From the NCBI RefSeq assembly GCF_000224145.3, contig NC_020174.2, positions 3,601,026 to 3,665,025 of the forward strand: a DNA stretch of 64,000 bases, given 5' to 3'. Made by a program: the position numbers and the translations under genes. Each line of letters opens with the position of its first letter. Position 1 is the stretch's first letter. The notes beneath the pieces are model-generated. The model worked only from the letters and a program-made list of their open reading frames with translations, was not told the origin of the DNA and searched no databases. The stretch comes from Ciona intestinalis (taxonomy: Eukaryota; Chordata; Ascidiacea; Phlebobranchia; Cionidae). Below are positions 22,401 to 33,300 of the stretch, in pieces.

Positions 22401-25400
22401 TCACCTTGTCGTCCACTGAATATGAAAAGCAGAAATTCGAATAGATTTCACCACAAAGCATAATAACTGCCCTTAATTAGGCAATACTTGGAATAAACCC
22501 CATGATACAAAAACTTGGTTGAACAACAGATTTTCGTGTTTTGGTGTTGATTGATTTTAAATAACATGTGAAAAAATATTGTTCGAATACCTACACTAAG
22601 AAAAGTTGTTTTTTAGTTTGGTAACAACCTAAGAAATCCTTTATTTTCTTAAATCTTTAATGTGGGAATATTTTTTTTAGATCAAATGATGCCTCATCCA
22701 TGTCTACTTTCTATTATATATAGCCTCACTTGGTATATTTTTCATTTTGTGTTGACTATTTTTTCATTTTGTGTTGACTATTATGTGATGCCCAAATCAC
22801 ACGGATTTTAAATTTGAGTATTTTAAAGAACAAAATCTATATCGAGACAATCTGGCATATTTATACAGTCATAACGCATTAATAGGTGTTTATCGTTTTC
22901 AAAACTGATCTCTATACACAACTCAATCCCCATGAGTAATAGAGAACTTACATATATAAATTTCAAGCATTATTAACTAAAATTCAATTAGAAAATATTT
23001 ACATATGTTTTATAAATTTTGGGGTTTAATTTCAAACAAAAGCCGCAAATCATTTTTTCCCATTTTCCGAATGCATTGTCGCTCCGAAAGCGGTTTAACA
23101 TTTAAAAAAAAAAATTAAACGAATATACAACCATTTCAAATCACTGTCACAGAACATTGCCTGCAAGTAACATTGTTACTTTTATCCACCAATGCAGTGG
23201 TTTTTGATCTGTGGGTATTTACTATTTTCAGCCAAAGGGGTAATGTGACATTTTTTGAAAGTAAATTTAAAATAAATATGTCTTTCCAGGTTTCACTTAA
23301 GACCCAGTTGGAATATCGTGAATTTTTTTTTTTTTCTAAAAAACTTTTATATTTTTATGGTTGCACTACTGCTGTGATTCAGTGCATGGAGTCAATGGCT
23401 AGCAAAGAAACGCACCAATCATTACTAGGAAAAAAACTAACTTTAAATACAGGTTTGGGTTTTCACATTCTGGTGATTTTGTTTTGATTGCACCGCTGCT
23501 ATGCTCTAATTAGTCCAATGCCATTGGGCTAAATTTGAACTCTTTTCGTCTGGCGTTGCGATAAAAGAATATGTACGTTTTTTGCTCGTTTTATACGATA
23601 AAATAGCAAAATTGCATAGGTTTATAAACAATCATGGCACAAAAACCGTTACTGATTCCTGTTGTGGGTTTCCAGGTCAGAAAACAACCCTGGACTTTCA
23701 GAAGCAACCAGTTGTTCAAACAACAAGCTTCTATATTAAAACAAAAAGCTAAAACTTTTTTATGAGTGCCATCATTGAAAAAAAGTGTTGCAAGCAACAA
23801 TGCTGTCCAACCCCCTATATATATTTAAAACACAGATAGTTGAACCATCGTAAAAAATAACCAATCGGTAATCATAATAATACATAGGCCTATAAATATT
23901 ATTTACAAACATTCAAATAATATTGAATTTGCAATATAAAGATCAAGTCTACTTGTCCACAAACCATCATATTGATATTTTATAAAATGGCAACTGTAAA
24001 TATTAAATACAACCTATGCGCTGCCAAATCAAAAGGTGTTCCATAAGCATGTTGACCTCACCAAGTATAACCTCACATAAGCATAAATCTAATCAAATAA
24101 TGATCTCACCGGTTCTCGGAAGAGTCATATCCTCCTCTGAAACCTCCTCTTCCTTCATAGCCGCCTCTTCCCCCTCCTCGCCCTCGTGTCTCCCCACGAT
24201 CCTGGCCTCCATACCCTCCTCTTGAGTCATTGTACCCGCCTCCGGAATTCCCATAACTCCCACGAGAATCTCCGTAACTACCCCTAGAGTCCCCATAACT
24301 ACCACCACCACCACGAGAATTGTCATAACCACCCCGGGAGTTATTATAACCTTCCCGTTGGTAGTTACCATTATCTTTGCCTCTGTTGCCACGGTTTCCA
24401 ACCTCGGTCACGAACATCTACAAAGAAATAAAATTTTTCAAACAGTNNNNNNNNNNNNNNNNNNNNNNNNNNNNNNNNNNNNNNNNNNNNNNNNNNNNNN
24501 NNNNNNNNNNNNNNNNNNNNNNNNNNNNNNNNNNNNNNNNNNNNNNNNNNNNNNNNNNNNNNNNNNNNNNNGAACCATCGTAGAAAATAACCAATCGGTA
24601 ATCATAATAATACATAGGCCTATAAATATTATTTACAAACATTCAAATAATATTGAATTTGCAATATAAAGATCAAGTCTACTTGTCCACAAACCATCAT
24701 ATTGATATTTTATAAAATGGCAACTGTAAATATTAAATACAACCTATGCGCTGCCAAATCAAAAGGTGTTCCATAAGCATGTTGACCTCACCAAGTATAA
24801 CCTCACATAAGCATAAATCTAATCAAATAATGATCTCACCGGTTCTCGGAAGAGTCATATCCTCCTCTGAAACCTCCTCTTCCTTCATAGCCGCCTCTTC
24901 CCCCTCCTCGCCCTCGTGTCTCCCCACGATCCTGGCCTCCATACCCTCCTCTTGAGTCATTGTACCCGCCTCCGGAATTCCCATAACTCCCACGAGAATC
25001 TCCGTAACTACCCCTAGAGTCCCCATAACTACCACCACCACCACGAGAATCGCCATAACCACCCCGGGAGTTATTATAACCTCCCCGCTGGTAGTTACCA
25101 TCATCTCTGCCTCTGTTGCCACGGTTACCACCCCGTCCACGACCATCTACAAAGAAATAAAAGTTATAAAACAGTAAAAGACCATGTAATCAAGCAAGAT
25201 TTTGCATTTACGTAAGATGGTCTATAATATCCTATTTTGTCATGATCCCATTATGTTTCTATAGCCCTCAAAACCCACACATCGGTAACATTAGCAAGGA
25301 CTACATTCTTGTTGCAATCTACAATTCTTCTAATCTTTGACAATATATCATTACCTTCACCTCCATAACCCTGAGATTCAGAGCTATCTTGGCCATATGA

Positions 25401-26385
25401 ACCACTGCCACCACTTCTTTGTGAAGTCGTATCTCTTCCATTATTGCTTGGCATCTGATAACACAATAAAACATTAGTTAACTTTGATATTCTCCAAAAA
25501 AAACTAAATAAAGAGGTGTTAAATTAAATATATAAACTTTTCAGTTAAAAAACAATATACATTTTCGAATGAAAAATTTAAATGTAAAGATAAGAACCCA
25601 CAAAAATAAAGGTACTAAGGTAGCCTAAATTTCTCACTTGATATGATTGGTTAGATTGCCCATAACTTTGTTGGTTTGATCCGTACATAGCCTGTTGACC
25701 ATAACCCCCACTATCTGCAGAATAACTGTCGGATTTACTTCCAGCAGAACTTGTATCTCTTTGTTGTGGTGCACTCGACTGTTGAGGCCTTCCCTGATAT
25801 TGATTGTTCATTCTATCGTATCCAGATTGACCTTGGCCTTGATTTTGAGCATAACTTTGACTTGATTGTTGATAGCTTGCACCACCACTTGCTTGAGGAG
25901 ATTGTTGATAACCATGTTGTTGTTGTTGTTGTTGTTGTTGATTATATGAAGAATTCTGATAATGAGATTGTCCTTGTTGTGGATATTGAGCATACCCACC
26001 TCCCTGCTGCTAAAATATTTTGGAAATATTAAATTTGTCCTGTGACAAAATACCCCCCCCCCCCCCTCAAAAATTACAAATGAGACAAAATTATTCAACG
26101 AACCCGACTTGGTTGACTTTGGCCATAGTTGTGTTGTTGGGAACCGTACCCTTGATCTGTTGTAATAATATAAATGTTTTGACATGTTTTTCTAAAATTA
26201 AAATTATATATATATATATATATATTGGTAAATTTAAATTTATAAAAGAAATGATTTGGCATGTGTTTATACAATGAACAATAAATTTGTATATATATTG
26301 GTACTTTTAAATTTATCAAGTTATATATCGGGCCAAAACGGGGAGTTTTCGATAATGGTTTACAATACATACCCTGAGAAGCCAT
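19432..26385 (-). CDS. FUS: FET-family RNA-binding protein (FUS/EWSR1/TAF15, cabeza-like) lacking the zinc finger
   Basis: Nuclear RNA-binding protein of the FET family (transcription and splicing). Thirteen minus-strand exons join in phase: 26373-26385, 26104-26156, 25638-26009, 25355-25454, 24840-25146, 22363-22415, 21748-21872, 21223-21352, 20806-20871, 20699-20746, 20087-20188, 19632-19701, 19432-19474, giving 493 aa. The N-terminus is a prion-like Q/S/Y/G region with a Q8 run. RGG box 1 follows (exon 24840). The RRM runs from [20 protein letters not shown] to [16 protein letters not shown], with the FET-typical long insert [21 protein letters not shown] boxes 2-3 and a C-terminal PY-NLS (GGRSGPY) follow. 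The RanBP2-type zinc finger found between RGG2 and RGG3 in FUS, EWS, TAF15 and cabeza is not seen in any exon. Which vertebrate member is closest cannot be told, so the symbol is nominal. Confidence 0.9.
19780..20050. repeat. Dispersed repeat family 3 copies in a FET intron
   Basis: Two or three tandem units with TTATTCATAAATGTTAACAA, TTTTACTGTTAC and a GA(A/C)GA(G/A)A(C) tail. Related in layout to the 10770-11300 array. Confidence 0.5.
20196..20505. repeat. Tandem minisatellite, ~46-bp unit
   Basis: About six units of the form ACATTAAACACAAACATACA + TAAACACATTCACAAGCAGT + TTTAAC. The third is shortened. A further unit lies at 20610-20645. It fills the FET intron between exons 20087-20188 and 20699-20746, where a zinc-finger exon might be expected. 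Confidence 0.85.
21055..21200 (-). mobile_element. SINE fragment, reverse orientation
   Basis: 3' half of the tRNA-derived SINE in reverse (TATCCTTGCGTGGCCGGAAA, CTTACGAGTTACCA, TTACTTCGTGG), in a FET intron. The upstream 20930-21055 stretch repeats TTACTTTATAAGTTGGTTAC twice. Confidence 0.7.
21400..21665 (+). mobile_element. tRNA-derived SINE copy, near full length
   Basis: Box A-like GCAGCACAATGGTTAACGCC, Box B-like AGTTCAAGGCTC, then the common body (CTTGGGCAAGA, TACATGGTAACTTGTAAGC) and 3' end GCCACGCAAGGGTAAATAAG. It lies in the intron between the two main RRM exons. Confidence 0.8.
23840..24446 (-). pseudogene. Duplicate of FET RGG exon (copy A), probable assembly duplicate
   Basis: The block 23842-24446 is almost identical to 24572-25176 and holds a second version of the RGG exon (24110-24417). 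Its 5' part has a one-base insertion relative to copy B, and the frame then reaches a stop. Copy B (24840-25146) keeps the frame and splices in phase. The two blocks are separated by a gap of N. I read copy A as a second haplotype or a contig-end artefact rather than a real second exon. A genuine tandem duplication is not excluded. Confidence 0.75.
24447..24571. other. Assembly gap (125 N)
   Basis: A run of N between the two near-identical copies of the FET RGG-exon block. Confidence 1.
26051..26067. repeat. Poly-C tract in FET intron
   Basis: A run of about 15 C on the plus strand (G on the sense strand of FET) just upstream of exon 25638-26009. Prone to length variation. Confidence 0.9.
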
Positions 26386-26574
26386 AGGGTCCTTCTTCTG
26401 TTAATCTTCTTTTATATGTAGCTTGGGTTGTTCTTTTAAATTTTAGCAGATAACAATACAAGTTACAAAGAGTCTGTATGCAATTTATGTTTTGTAGAGT
26501 TTAATAAAAAATATAAATTAGAAATACGAAGTAGAATTTTAGCGACTTGTCGGCTACATAATAAAGAAATAGTA

Positions 26575-26652
26575 CTAGTGAAGAATCTTACGTGACGTCG
26601 GTGACGACAATTTAGGCGCATAGTTTATGTTGTAAGCAGGATTCTTCACTAG
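26575..26652. repeat. Inverted repeat with CRE-like core
   Basis: Perfect 13-bp arms CTAGTGAAGAATC and GATTCTTCACTAG, extended by TTAC and GTAA, enclose ~50 bp with CGTGACGTCGGTGACG. The arm sequence resembles the end of the repeat at 47560-47705, so it may be a short transposon relic. Confidence 0.7.
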
Positions 26653-27217
26653 CAACAAAACTTCAAACGAACAAAACACCACAAATCATGAAATCAGTAT
26701 AAATTATTTCACGTTCGTTTCTATATTTTTTTTTCTTCGAAGATTAATTTTCGCTTCTGCGTAAAAGCAACTAACAATTCAACAATGAGTGGTCGACGCA
26801 TGCGCGTGACCGCGAAAACTTCATATTTTCCACTAGGTATCGTTGTAATAGTATATAGGTTCCTTGTGGTATATTAATGCGATTAAACTCATTCTCGTTG
26901 GGAAAATAAGTTAACTACGTGGTAATATCGCAATACTATAATTTTTAGTTTGTAACGTTTTGGGGATAAATATTATCTGAAAAATTTAGAGTCAGCTGGT
27001 TTCCCGCGGTTTATCTGACTGTATATCAACAGTTAATTCTTTATGTAGTGTGTATAATTCCGATTGCCGAACTAACCTTTGTTGAGATTTCTGACGTGAA
27101 ACTTTCTCAGTTTTTCGGGGCACAGAAGAGATTTCTTCCTCAGGAACTGTCCAGTGTCTCAGTGAGTTTTTCTCGTATGAGAGTATAAATATGCTCATTC
27201 TGTTTCATGATACGTTG

Positions 27218-27330
27218 CTAAAAAATCCTCCCACTGCGTTATCTGCTAATCACTAACTCTAACTACCAACCTTTAACACTTTCCACCAGCCTATCCAGTA
27301 GCGTACCGAAGGATGCTATACTTGTGCCAA
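27218..27330 (+). repeat. Dispersed repeat family 4
   Basis: Shares blocks AACACTTTCCACCAGCCTA, CTACCAACCT and AATCCTCCCACTG(C)GTTATC with the inverted copy at 47560-47705. Confidence 0.7.
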
Positions 27331-27742
27331 TGATACCATAAGATCGATGGTTTTTAACTCCTACTATGAGTCTGTAAACCATTGTAACAAACGATTCCAT
27401 CCAACAATCTCTTAACATTTTTCGCTGAGTTGTTTAAAACCAATATTCTAATTATACCATGCAATGGAGTGTTTAAAATTATTTGTTTTGGTCGAGATTC
27501 TTAAAACAATTTTAAATGAAGAAGTATCATGATCCATGTAGTTCGATCACATCTAAAATATGAATACTCCAAATGCATTATAAAATAATACTTGGGAGTA
27601 TCTATTATTTCTTCATTTTTCATTGTTCAAAAAACCATCTTGATCCCTAGGGAAACAAAAACGACCTCTAGGTTAAACACCACTGGTTAATTTTTAGGAT
27701 AAAATCTGTCATATTAACAGGTTTCACAGTAAATTGGTCGAC

Positions 27743-28297
27743 ATGGAACACTCGGAAATGGAATTTATCGCTGAAAAACAAAAAGTTAAAATTGTGCCAA
27801 ATTTTTCAATGAGTAAAATATATTTTATATCTGGTGAAGTGGGGCCATTTCAACCAGGTTTGCCAACAGAAGTCCCATTCTGGCTAGCAATATCTTTAAG
27901 ACAACGACAAAAATGTGTAATTCACCCACCTGACTGGCTGACAATAGAGCGTTTAGAAGAAATTAAAGAAGCCGAAACAACTACAGAACTTTTCACTCCT
28001 CTTCCAAACACTCATTTTCGGGAAATGTGTCAGTTACTTCTTACACATGCTAAACCTAACATACAGAATGCAGACGCTGTCCGAACTTTAGTTAAAGACA
28101 TTTGGGACATACGGGCTGCAAAATTAAGAAGCAGTAGTGATAAATTTATTCGGGTTCAAGCAGGCCACGCCCGAATCGATAATTTAACTCTAATGGAGAT
28201 AAATATAGCCCGTCCATTTTTGTTAGCATCATTGGACCACTTACACACATTAAGAACATCAAAGTTACATGTTGAAAGAATTGTTCCAACACAATAA
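27743..28297 (+). CDS. GINS2: GINS complex subunit 2 (PSF2)
   Basis: Subunit of the GINS heterotetramer, part of the CMG replicative helicase in the nucleus. A single coding exon of 184 aa (human 185), colinear with PSF2. Recognised by EFIAEKQKVKIVPNFSM, GEVGPFQPGLPTEVPFWLA, CVIHPPDWLTIERLEEIK, FREMCQLLLTHA and DNLTLMEINIARPFLL. The ATG at 27743 matches the family N-terminus (ME-HSEMEFIAE). The preceding in-frame codons belong to the 5' UTR. An AATAAA at 28293-28298 overlaps the stop codon. It diverges from the FET gene and converges with UBE2A/B. Full length and apparently intact. Confidence 0.96.
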   Translation: MEHSEMEFIAEKQKVKIVPNFSMSKIYFISGEVGPFQPGLPTEVPFWLAISLRQRQKCVIHPPDWLTIERLEEIKEAETTTELFTPLPNTHFREMCQLLLTHAKPNIQNADAVRTLVKDIWDIRAAKLRSSSDKFIRVQAGHARIDNLTLMEINIARPFLLASLDHLHTLRTSKLHVERIVPTQ

Positions 28298-29141
28298 ACT
28301 GTGACCCAGCAAAACTGATGCTTAGATATTTTGGGTGAAAAACTACAATTAGTATTTTACTTGATAATTACTCATTTTCCTTTTCATACATCTACTGGGT
28401 TTCTGTTAAAAAACTATCTATAGTCTGTGTATTAGAAGTATTAAAAACTGATACTTAATTTTTTTTAGTGAAAAACTAGGATTAGTAATTCACTTAATAA
28501 TTAAACTGTTTGCTGACTTATTTTCCTTTTTATACATCTACTGGGCTTCTGTTTAAAAAAGTCTCCTAGCCTGTATATTAGTATTATTTTTTCCATAGTA
28601 ATGTATAAAACAAGATATCCCAATATTTTAACAATTTTTTTATTTTTTTTCAGCCAGCTATCAAATATCATAGATAAAACAATCAAAGTAAATATTTTTT
28701 TACCAACACAAACATTCAATATCACTCATACTTTGAAGTACCAACTGTACATTTATCTATTACATTAAATCTTAATTTCAGATTTCAGCCTTCAAAGCAA
28801 ATATAAAGTAAAGCAGAACCTTACAGGCATACCATACAAATTTCCTATGGTAGTAATAGCATACCAGTCATCAATACTTTACATTATCACTCAAAAACAA
28901 TTTTGAAAAAAAATCGATTGTTTCATGTTGTGTACACTCATTTTGTGCAAACATAGTTTTACAACAAATGGCATACACTGCGCACATTAAATTAAACATT
29001 ATTGAATAAGAAATAAACAAAGACAACCTTTGTTTTAAACAGTTCACCAAGAAGACAAGGAATAAAGAATATTGCGCAAAAGAGAACTGTTGAGACAACA
29101 GTACATGCACACACGCACACACAAACAAGTGTTGACATGAA
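28298..29141. other. Convergent 3' region GINS2 / UBE2
   Basis: AT-rich 3' UTR sequence. A ~100-bp stretch is tandemly duplicated (TACATCTACTGGGTTTCTGTT near 28388 and TACATCTACTGGGCTTCTGTT near 28533, each preceded by a GAAAAACTA block). Confidence 0.6.
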
Positions 29142-30789
29142 TTAACTTTTCGTATAAGCATTTGTCCAGCTCTCTTCCACCACTTTACAAACTTTCTTTT
29201 CATATTCTCTCCTATTATCTGTGTAAAGCTGAGCAGCTTGATTGTTTGCAGGACTGTTGGGATTTGGCTCATCCAGCAATGACTGGACAAAAAAACACTT
29301 TTAATAACACATAACAATTATTTGTTCACAGTAAAAGCCAAATATAAGGGCCCATGTTATAGGTAATGACTGTACTTGCCGGTTAACACATTAAAGATAG
29401 CTGCCATTCATTTATTTGTTGAAGGTTCAAATGAAGAAATTAAACCAAACCAAAAAACTAGCATTTTTATTGTAAAAACATTTACGTAGTAAAATTTTAA
29501 TATAAATTATAAGTTCTTAAGGTAAAAAAATTCTGCCCACAGAAACTGGAACAATGTTGAACGAAAGTCTGATTTTAACAGTTTAGTAGTTTAATTTGAA
29601 CATATATATTTTTATACTAAAAGAAAACTTCCATACCTGTATTGAGGTTAAGATAGATGATACATCATATGTTGGACTCCATCTGTTTTGAAGAATATCA
29701 AGGCAGATCCCACCATCAGCATATACTAAAAATTGTTTAGACATTGTTACAATACAGATATTTTTGCTAATCAACAGACTGAAGTTTATTTAGTGTAACA
29801 GAACCAGTGTGTCAGAATACAAGTCTTAAATACCTTAGTACCTTGCAGGAAGTTTTGTAGTGAATATAAATTTATACCAATTGCACTTTTAGAAGTAAGT
29901 TAAGAGTTTAAAAAAACAAGTTAGGTAGGCCTATTGAGATGACAACAGTATATTGACTGGTAAGTTGGAACACAGCTATTGCTTTTGTAAACCAGCATGC
30001 TTAAATGCAGCTGTATGCTTTTTTAGAAAGTATACAAACGGGGACAGTGTAGATATAAACAGCTATGTTTGTGCAGACAAATTATACCCTACACAAGAAA
30101 CATTCTATTTTACTCTCAGAAAAAAGGAATCATGGAGTAGATAAATGTGATATTCAAAAGTGTACTATAACCAAGATAATTAAACAATTTTTTTAACAAG
30201 GTCTAACACTACAGTATTTTAGTAAACTTTAAAATACTTGTAACATTAATGTTATAATCCTTTTTTTTATTTCTCATTTTTGCATTAAAGGGTATTTCAG
30301 ATAAAACTTATATTTAGTTGAATATATAACCTACCATTAGGGTGAAACATATTTGAAACAAATTTAACTGATGGCGGTTTGTTTGGATATTCTTCCGTAA
30401 ATTCAATTTTTAGTTTAAACGTTCCATCTTCAAATGGTGTGTTCTCAGGTCCAAATATAAGTGCATTCCATACCATGATATTTTGGTCCTCTGGCGCGCC
30501 ACTAACACCAGTGGGTGGGTCGTCTTGTATTCTGCAAAATTATACAAATCTAAATGACATACCACCTCATTAAGTCACTTGTTCAACTTAATAACTGTAT
30601 TATGACAAAAACCATTAATGGCAGGCCAATTGAGAATTGGTATGGAGCTTTTTTATGATAAGTTTAATTTTTATAAATTTTATATATATATATATATATA
30701 TTCGATTGGTTACTAAACAATCTAAACAAAACACTGGTTTCTTACTTTTTAAAGTCACGCATTAATCTTCGACGAGCTGGTGTAGACAT
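29142..30789 (-). CDS. UBE2A: RAD6-type ubiquitin-conjugating enzyme E2
   Basis: E2 enzyme of the RAD6 class. It carries ubiquitin on a cysteine and works with RAD18 or RNF20/40-type E3s on PCNA and histone H2B. Exons 30746-30789, 30335-30531, 29637-29725 and 29142-29282 join in phase (2,1,0), giving 156 aa (human 152). [40 protein letters not shown], the HPN motif ([20 protein letters not shown], with the active Cys in GICLDIL) and [20 protein letters not shown] are nearly identical to human UBE2A/UBE2B. Human has two paralogues and this gene looks like the pre-duplication form. The tail [10 protein letters not shown] is short and lacks the acidic extension of yeast Rad6. Confidence 0.97.
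30684..30702. repeat. (AT)n microsatellite
   Basis: A short TA/AT run in UBE2 intron 1. Confidence 0.8.
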
Positions 30790-31790
30790 GCTTCAATATC
30801 CGGAAATATAAAAAATGAAAAATCCTATACGATGCAGTAAACTAGATGGAATATAACTTAGTAAAGCAAAAGGTCTACATGAATATATTGAAATAAGCAA
30901 TAGGCATAAACACCCAAAGGGTTAGAATTTCGATAGAAAACAATTATTTGGCTCGACAAAAACTGTAGTAAGTGTTTTTTATGCCCACAAGCTAAACCTC
31001 AATGATGTTAAACCATAAGAAAATATATCCAAGAATTTTTATTGATTGCTGTTATAGAAATAGCCTTTTACCAATACATTTCCCTGCATTTTACAAGTCA
31101 TCCAATTTGGCATTAATGGTTTTAACTAGACATAACAGCAGCAGTATTGCTTTAACAGTAGTGGTTCACTAAACTGTGATGATTTATCATCCTTTTAACA
31201 GTTACACATTAATGACCTTAGCCATAATATATATGTAGGATGAGATAACGTGTTAGTCTTCCTCAATAATAAATATGTGTGGGCGTTTGTTACATAATCT
31301 CAGTTAAATAATAGCAAAAAGTGCTGCCAGTTGGAAAACCTAACAAATAAAAAAATTGCTACAATTTTAGATTATAGTATGTATATATAATTTTATAATG
31401 AAAATATAAACAATTAATCATTTTTTCATATATATTATATAATATGTATTATTTTATAATCTAATATAACCAATTTTTTTATTTTAATTTAAAATTGGCA
31501 TTACAACTAAAACACTGGGTTGTTAATGTTTATCCCTTGGAACTTATTTAAAGACAAAGTCAAACAAAGATGCTTAAAAGCCAAACAATGAGAACAAAAT
31601 GATGAGGCCATAATAGTCTATAGTTTTTCAGATTTTGGTAAGTGACATATATATTTTTGGTTGACAATCATATTTTTGGTGATAATACACAAATGGAATA
31701 CAATTTATGCATAGAACTTATGGGGAGTAAACTGTTTTCAAAGCGTGATTGTTTAATCAATAATGTTGGCAGTTTTAACAAAATGGTAGC

Positions 31791-31972
31791 GCAATACGTT
31801 GAAGTAAAATTTGTTTGTGTAAACAGTTTGGATTAAACAATCCCGGCAGTTCTTGGTAAATCAACGGGTTAATTCAGGGAGATATAGCGGCGCAAACACC
31901 AGTGCTTTCTAGCCTCCCGGATTGTTTAATCGAAAACGGTTTACACAAGCAAATTTTATTTTCACGCAATAC
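31791..31972. mobile_element. Foldback (inverted-repeat) element
   Basis: Left arm 31791-31846 (GCAATACGTTGAAGTAAAAT ... ATTAAACAATCCCGG) and right arm 31915-31972 (CCGGATTGTTTAATCG ... TTTTCACGCAATAC) are imperfect reverse complements over ~56 bp. They enclose a 68-bp loop that contains the most GC-rich sequence here. It would form a long hairpin if transcribed. Confidence 0.8.
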
Positions 31973-32779
31973 ACCCAACAGTGAAGTGTCTTTTTCTTGC
32001 GGAAATTGGCACTATTTAATCATTACTGCAGATTAAAAGTCAGAAAACAGTGAACACGAAATTAATGGCAACCATTATAAGCCATCTAAACAAACATGTA
32101 CTATACTACATGATACAATCTATAATGTATACATACTGCATACTTTAACTCACTAAAAGTACGGAAACATTTCGTTAGCTTACTTTAGTCAACACGAAAT
32201 ATAAAACATTCATTCACATATTCAGAGTCAAAGAGTCAGACTAAAACTTTTCGTAGTTTAGAATTTAATAAAGACAGATATCTCTAATATTAACACGGAG
32301 AATAAAGATAACCTTTGAGTTTCATACCTCATAAAAGATAATAAAACATTAGTTAAATAAATAAACTCTTGTACAAACCCAGTAAAACTCTTAGTCATTT
32401 TATGTGACTTGGACCAAAACAAAGGAAGTTAGGGAAATAGCCGATAAAGGCTAAATAAAGGAATAGACGGAATTAACGGATTTTCCGCAAGTTAAACTTT
32501 TTTTTAGGTTACACAGGGTGTTTTCAATATTAGTCAAAATGAGAATAAAACTACCATTGTTTAATAAAGAATCTATTTATAAGCTTGAAAAGAAGATAAA
32601 TTCCTTAAGAGAAATTCTTTAAGTTTTATTTTTTTTGTTCGGTCTTGTTTTCAGCAGAGCCATAGAAAGAGCCAGAGCCATAGTGACTCTGGTTTTCAGG
32701 GCTCAGCTCTGACGTTCGAAGGAAACTATCTACGCACCAACATTATTTTACTATTTTAACTTTGGCGCATTCCAATATT

Positions 32780-32905
32780 ACAGGATATTTGGATATTATG
32801 TGCTAAAGGTGTGTCCTATTTTCCCCATTCTAATATTATGTGTCCTATTTTCCCCATTCTAATATATTCTAATATTATGTGTCCTATTTTCCCCATTCTA
32901 ATATA
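32780..32905 (+). mobile_element. MITE family 1 right end, locally triplicated
   Basis: The right terminal block (CAGGATATTTGGATATTATG, TGCTAAAGG) is followed by three tandem copies of GTGTCCTATTTTCCCCATTC + TAATAT. No left end is present. Confidence 0.8.
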
Positions 32906-33029
32906 TACAATAAGAAGCAAAACTTCAGCATAATGCTGCTGCGTGTAATGTTTAAATACCGTACGTTACCTTATTTAAAGTGCCGTGCAAGTAAAAACAA
33001 CTTATTTATTGTACGGGAAACAGGAATGT

Positions 33030-33300
33030 AACTTCGTTATAACACGAGTGTTCTGTTTCATACAGCTCTCGTGTCAGCTTACGAGTTACCATGTAGCCTA
33101 CGTTACTTTGTGGGTGATTATTTTTTTTAGGGGGTGGTCGTTTTTTTGTATATGGCTGATAATTTAGACAATCCATTAGTGACCATTGGGTAAGAGCCGT
33201 TAAGTATTTCCCCCAAAGACACATATGTAGCGCACAATGGTATAGTAGAAAGGAGCCTAACCCATTACCTCTGGGTTACAGTATCGCAAGAAACAAAAAC
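33030..33300 (-). mobile_element. tRNA-derived SINE copy, reverse orientation
   Basis: The reverse complement shows TAACCCAGAGGTAATGGGTT in the tRNA-like head, CAATGGTCACTAATGGATTG, and the 3' body TGGTAACTCGTAAGCTGACA, GAACACTCGTGTTATAACGA. Nearly full length. Confidence 0.8.

Larger units (their letters stand above)
26386..27742. promoter_or_regulatory. Divergent intergenic region FET (-) / GINS2 (+)
   Basis: 1.36 kb between the two start codons, shared by divergently transcribed genes. It holds a CRE-like TGACGTC at 26593 inside an inverted repeat (26575-26652), an AT-rich stretch, and a dispersed repeat copy (27218-27330). The GINS2 start is preceded by two cag acceptors (ending 27720 and 27729), so its 5' end is probably a noncoding exon or a trans-spliced leader. 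Confidence 0.5.

Noticed and set aside
23173-23487. 104-codon plus-strand frame
   Set aside because: Lies in a FET intron on the opposite strand, composition like noncoding AT-rich DNA, no motif.
24110-24417. Second genuine RGG exon of the FET gene
   Set aside because: Near-identical to 24840-25146, next to an assembly gap and frame-broken. Treated as a duplicate or artefact.
24358-24669. Open frames running across the N gap
   Set aside because: They exist only because N positions give no stop codons.
28871-29317. 148-codon minus-strand frame over UBE2 exon 4
   Set aside because: Wrong frame of the real exon 29142-29282 plus 3' UTR. The true frame gives the conserved E2 C-terminus.
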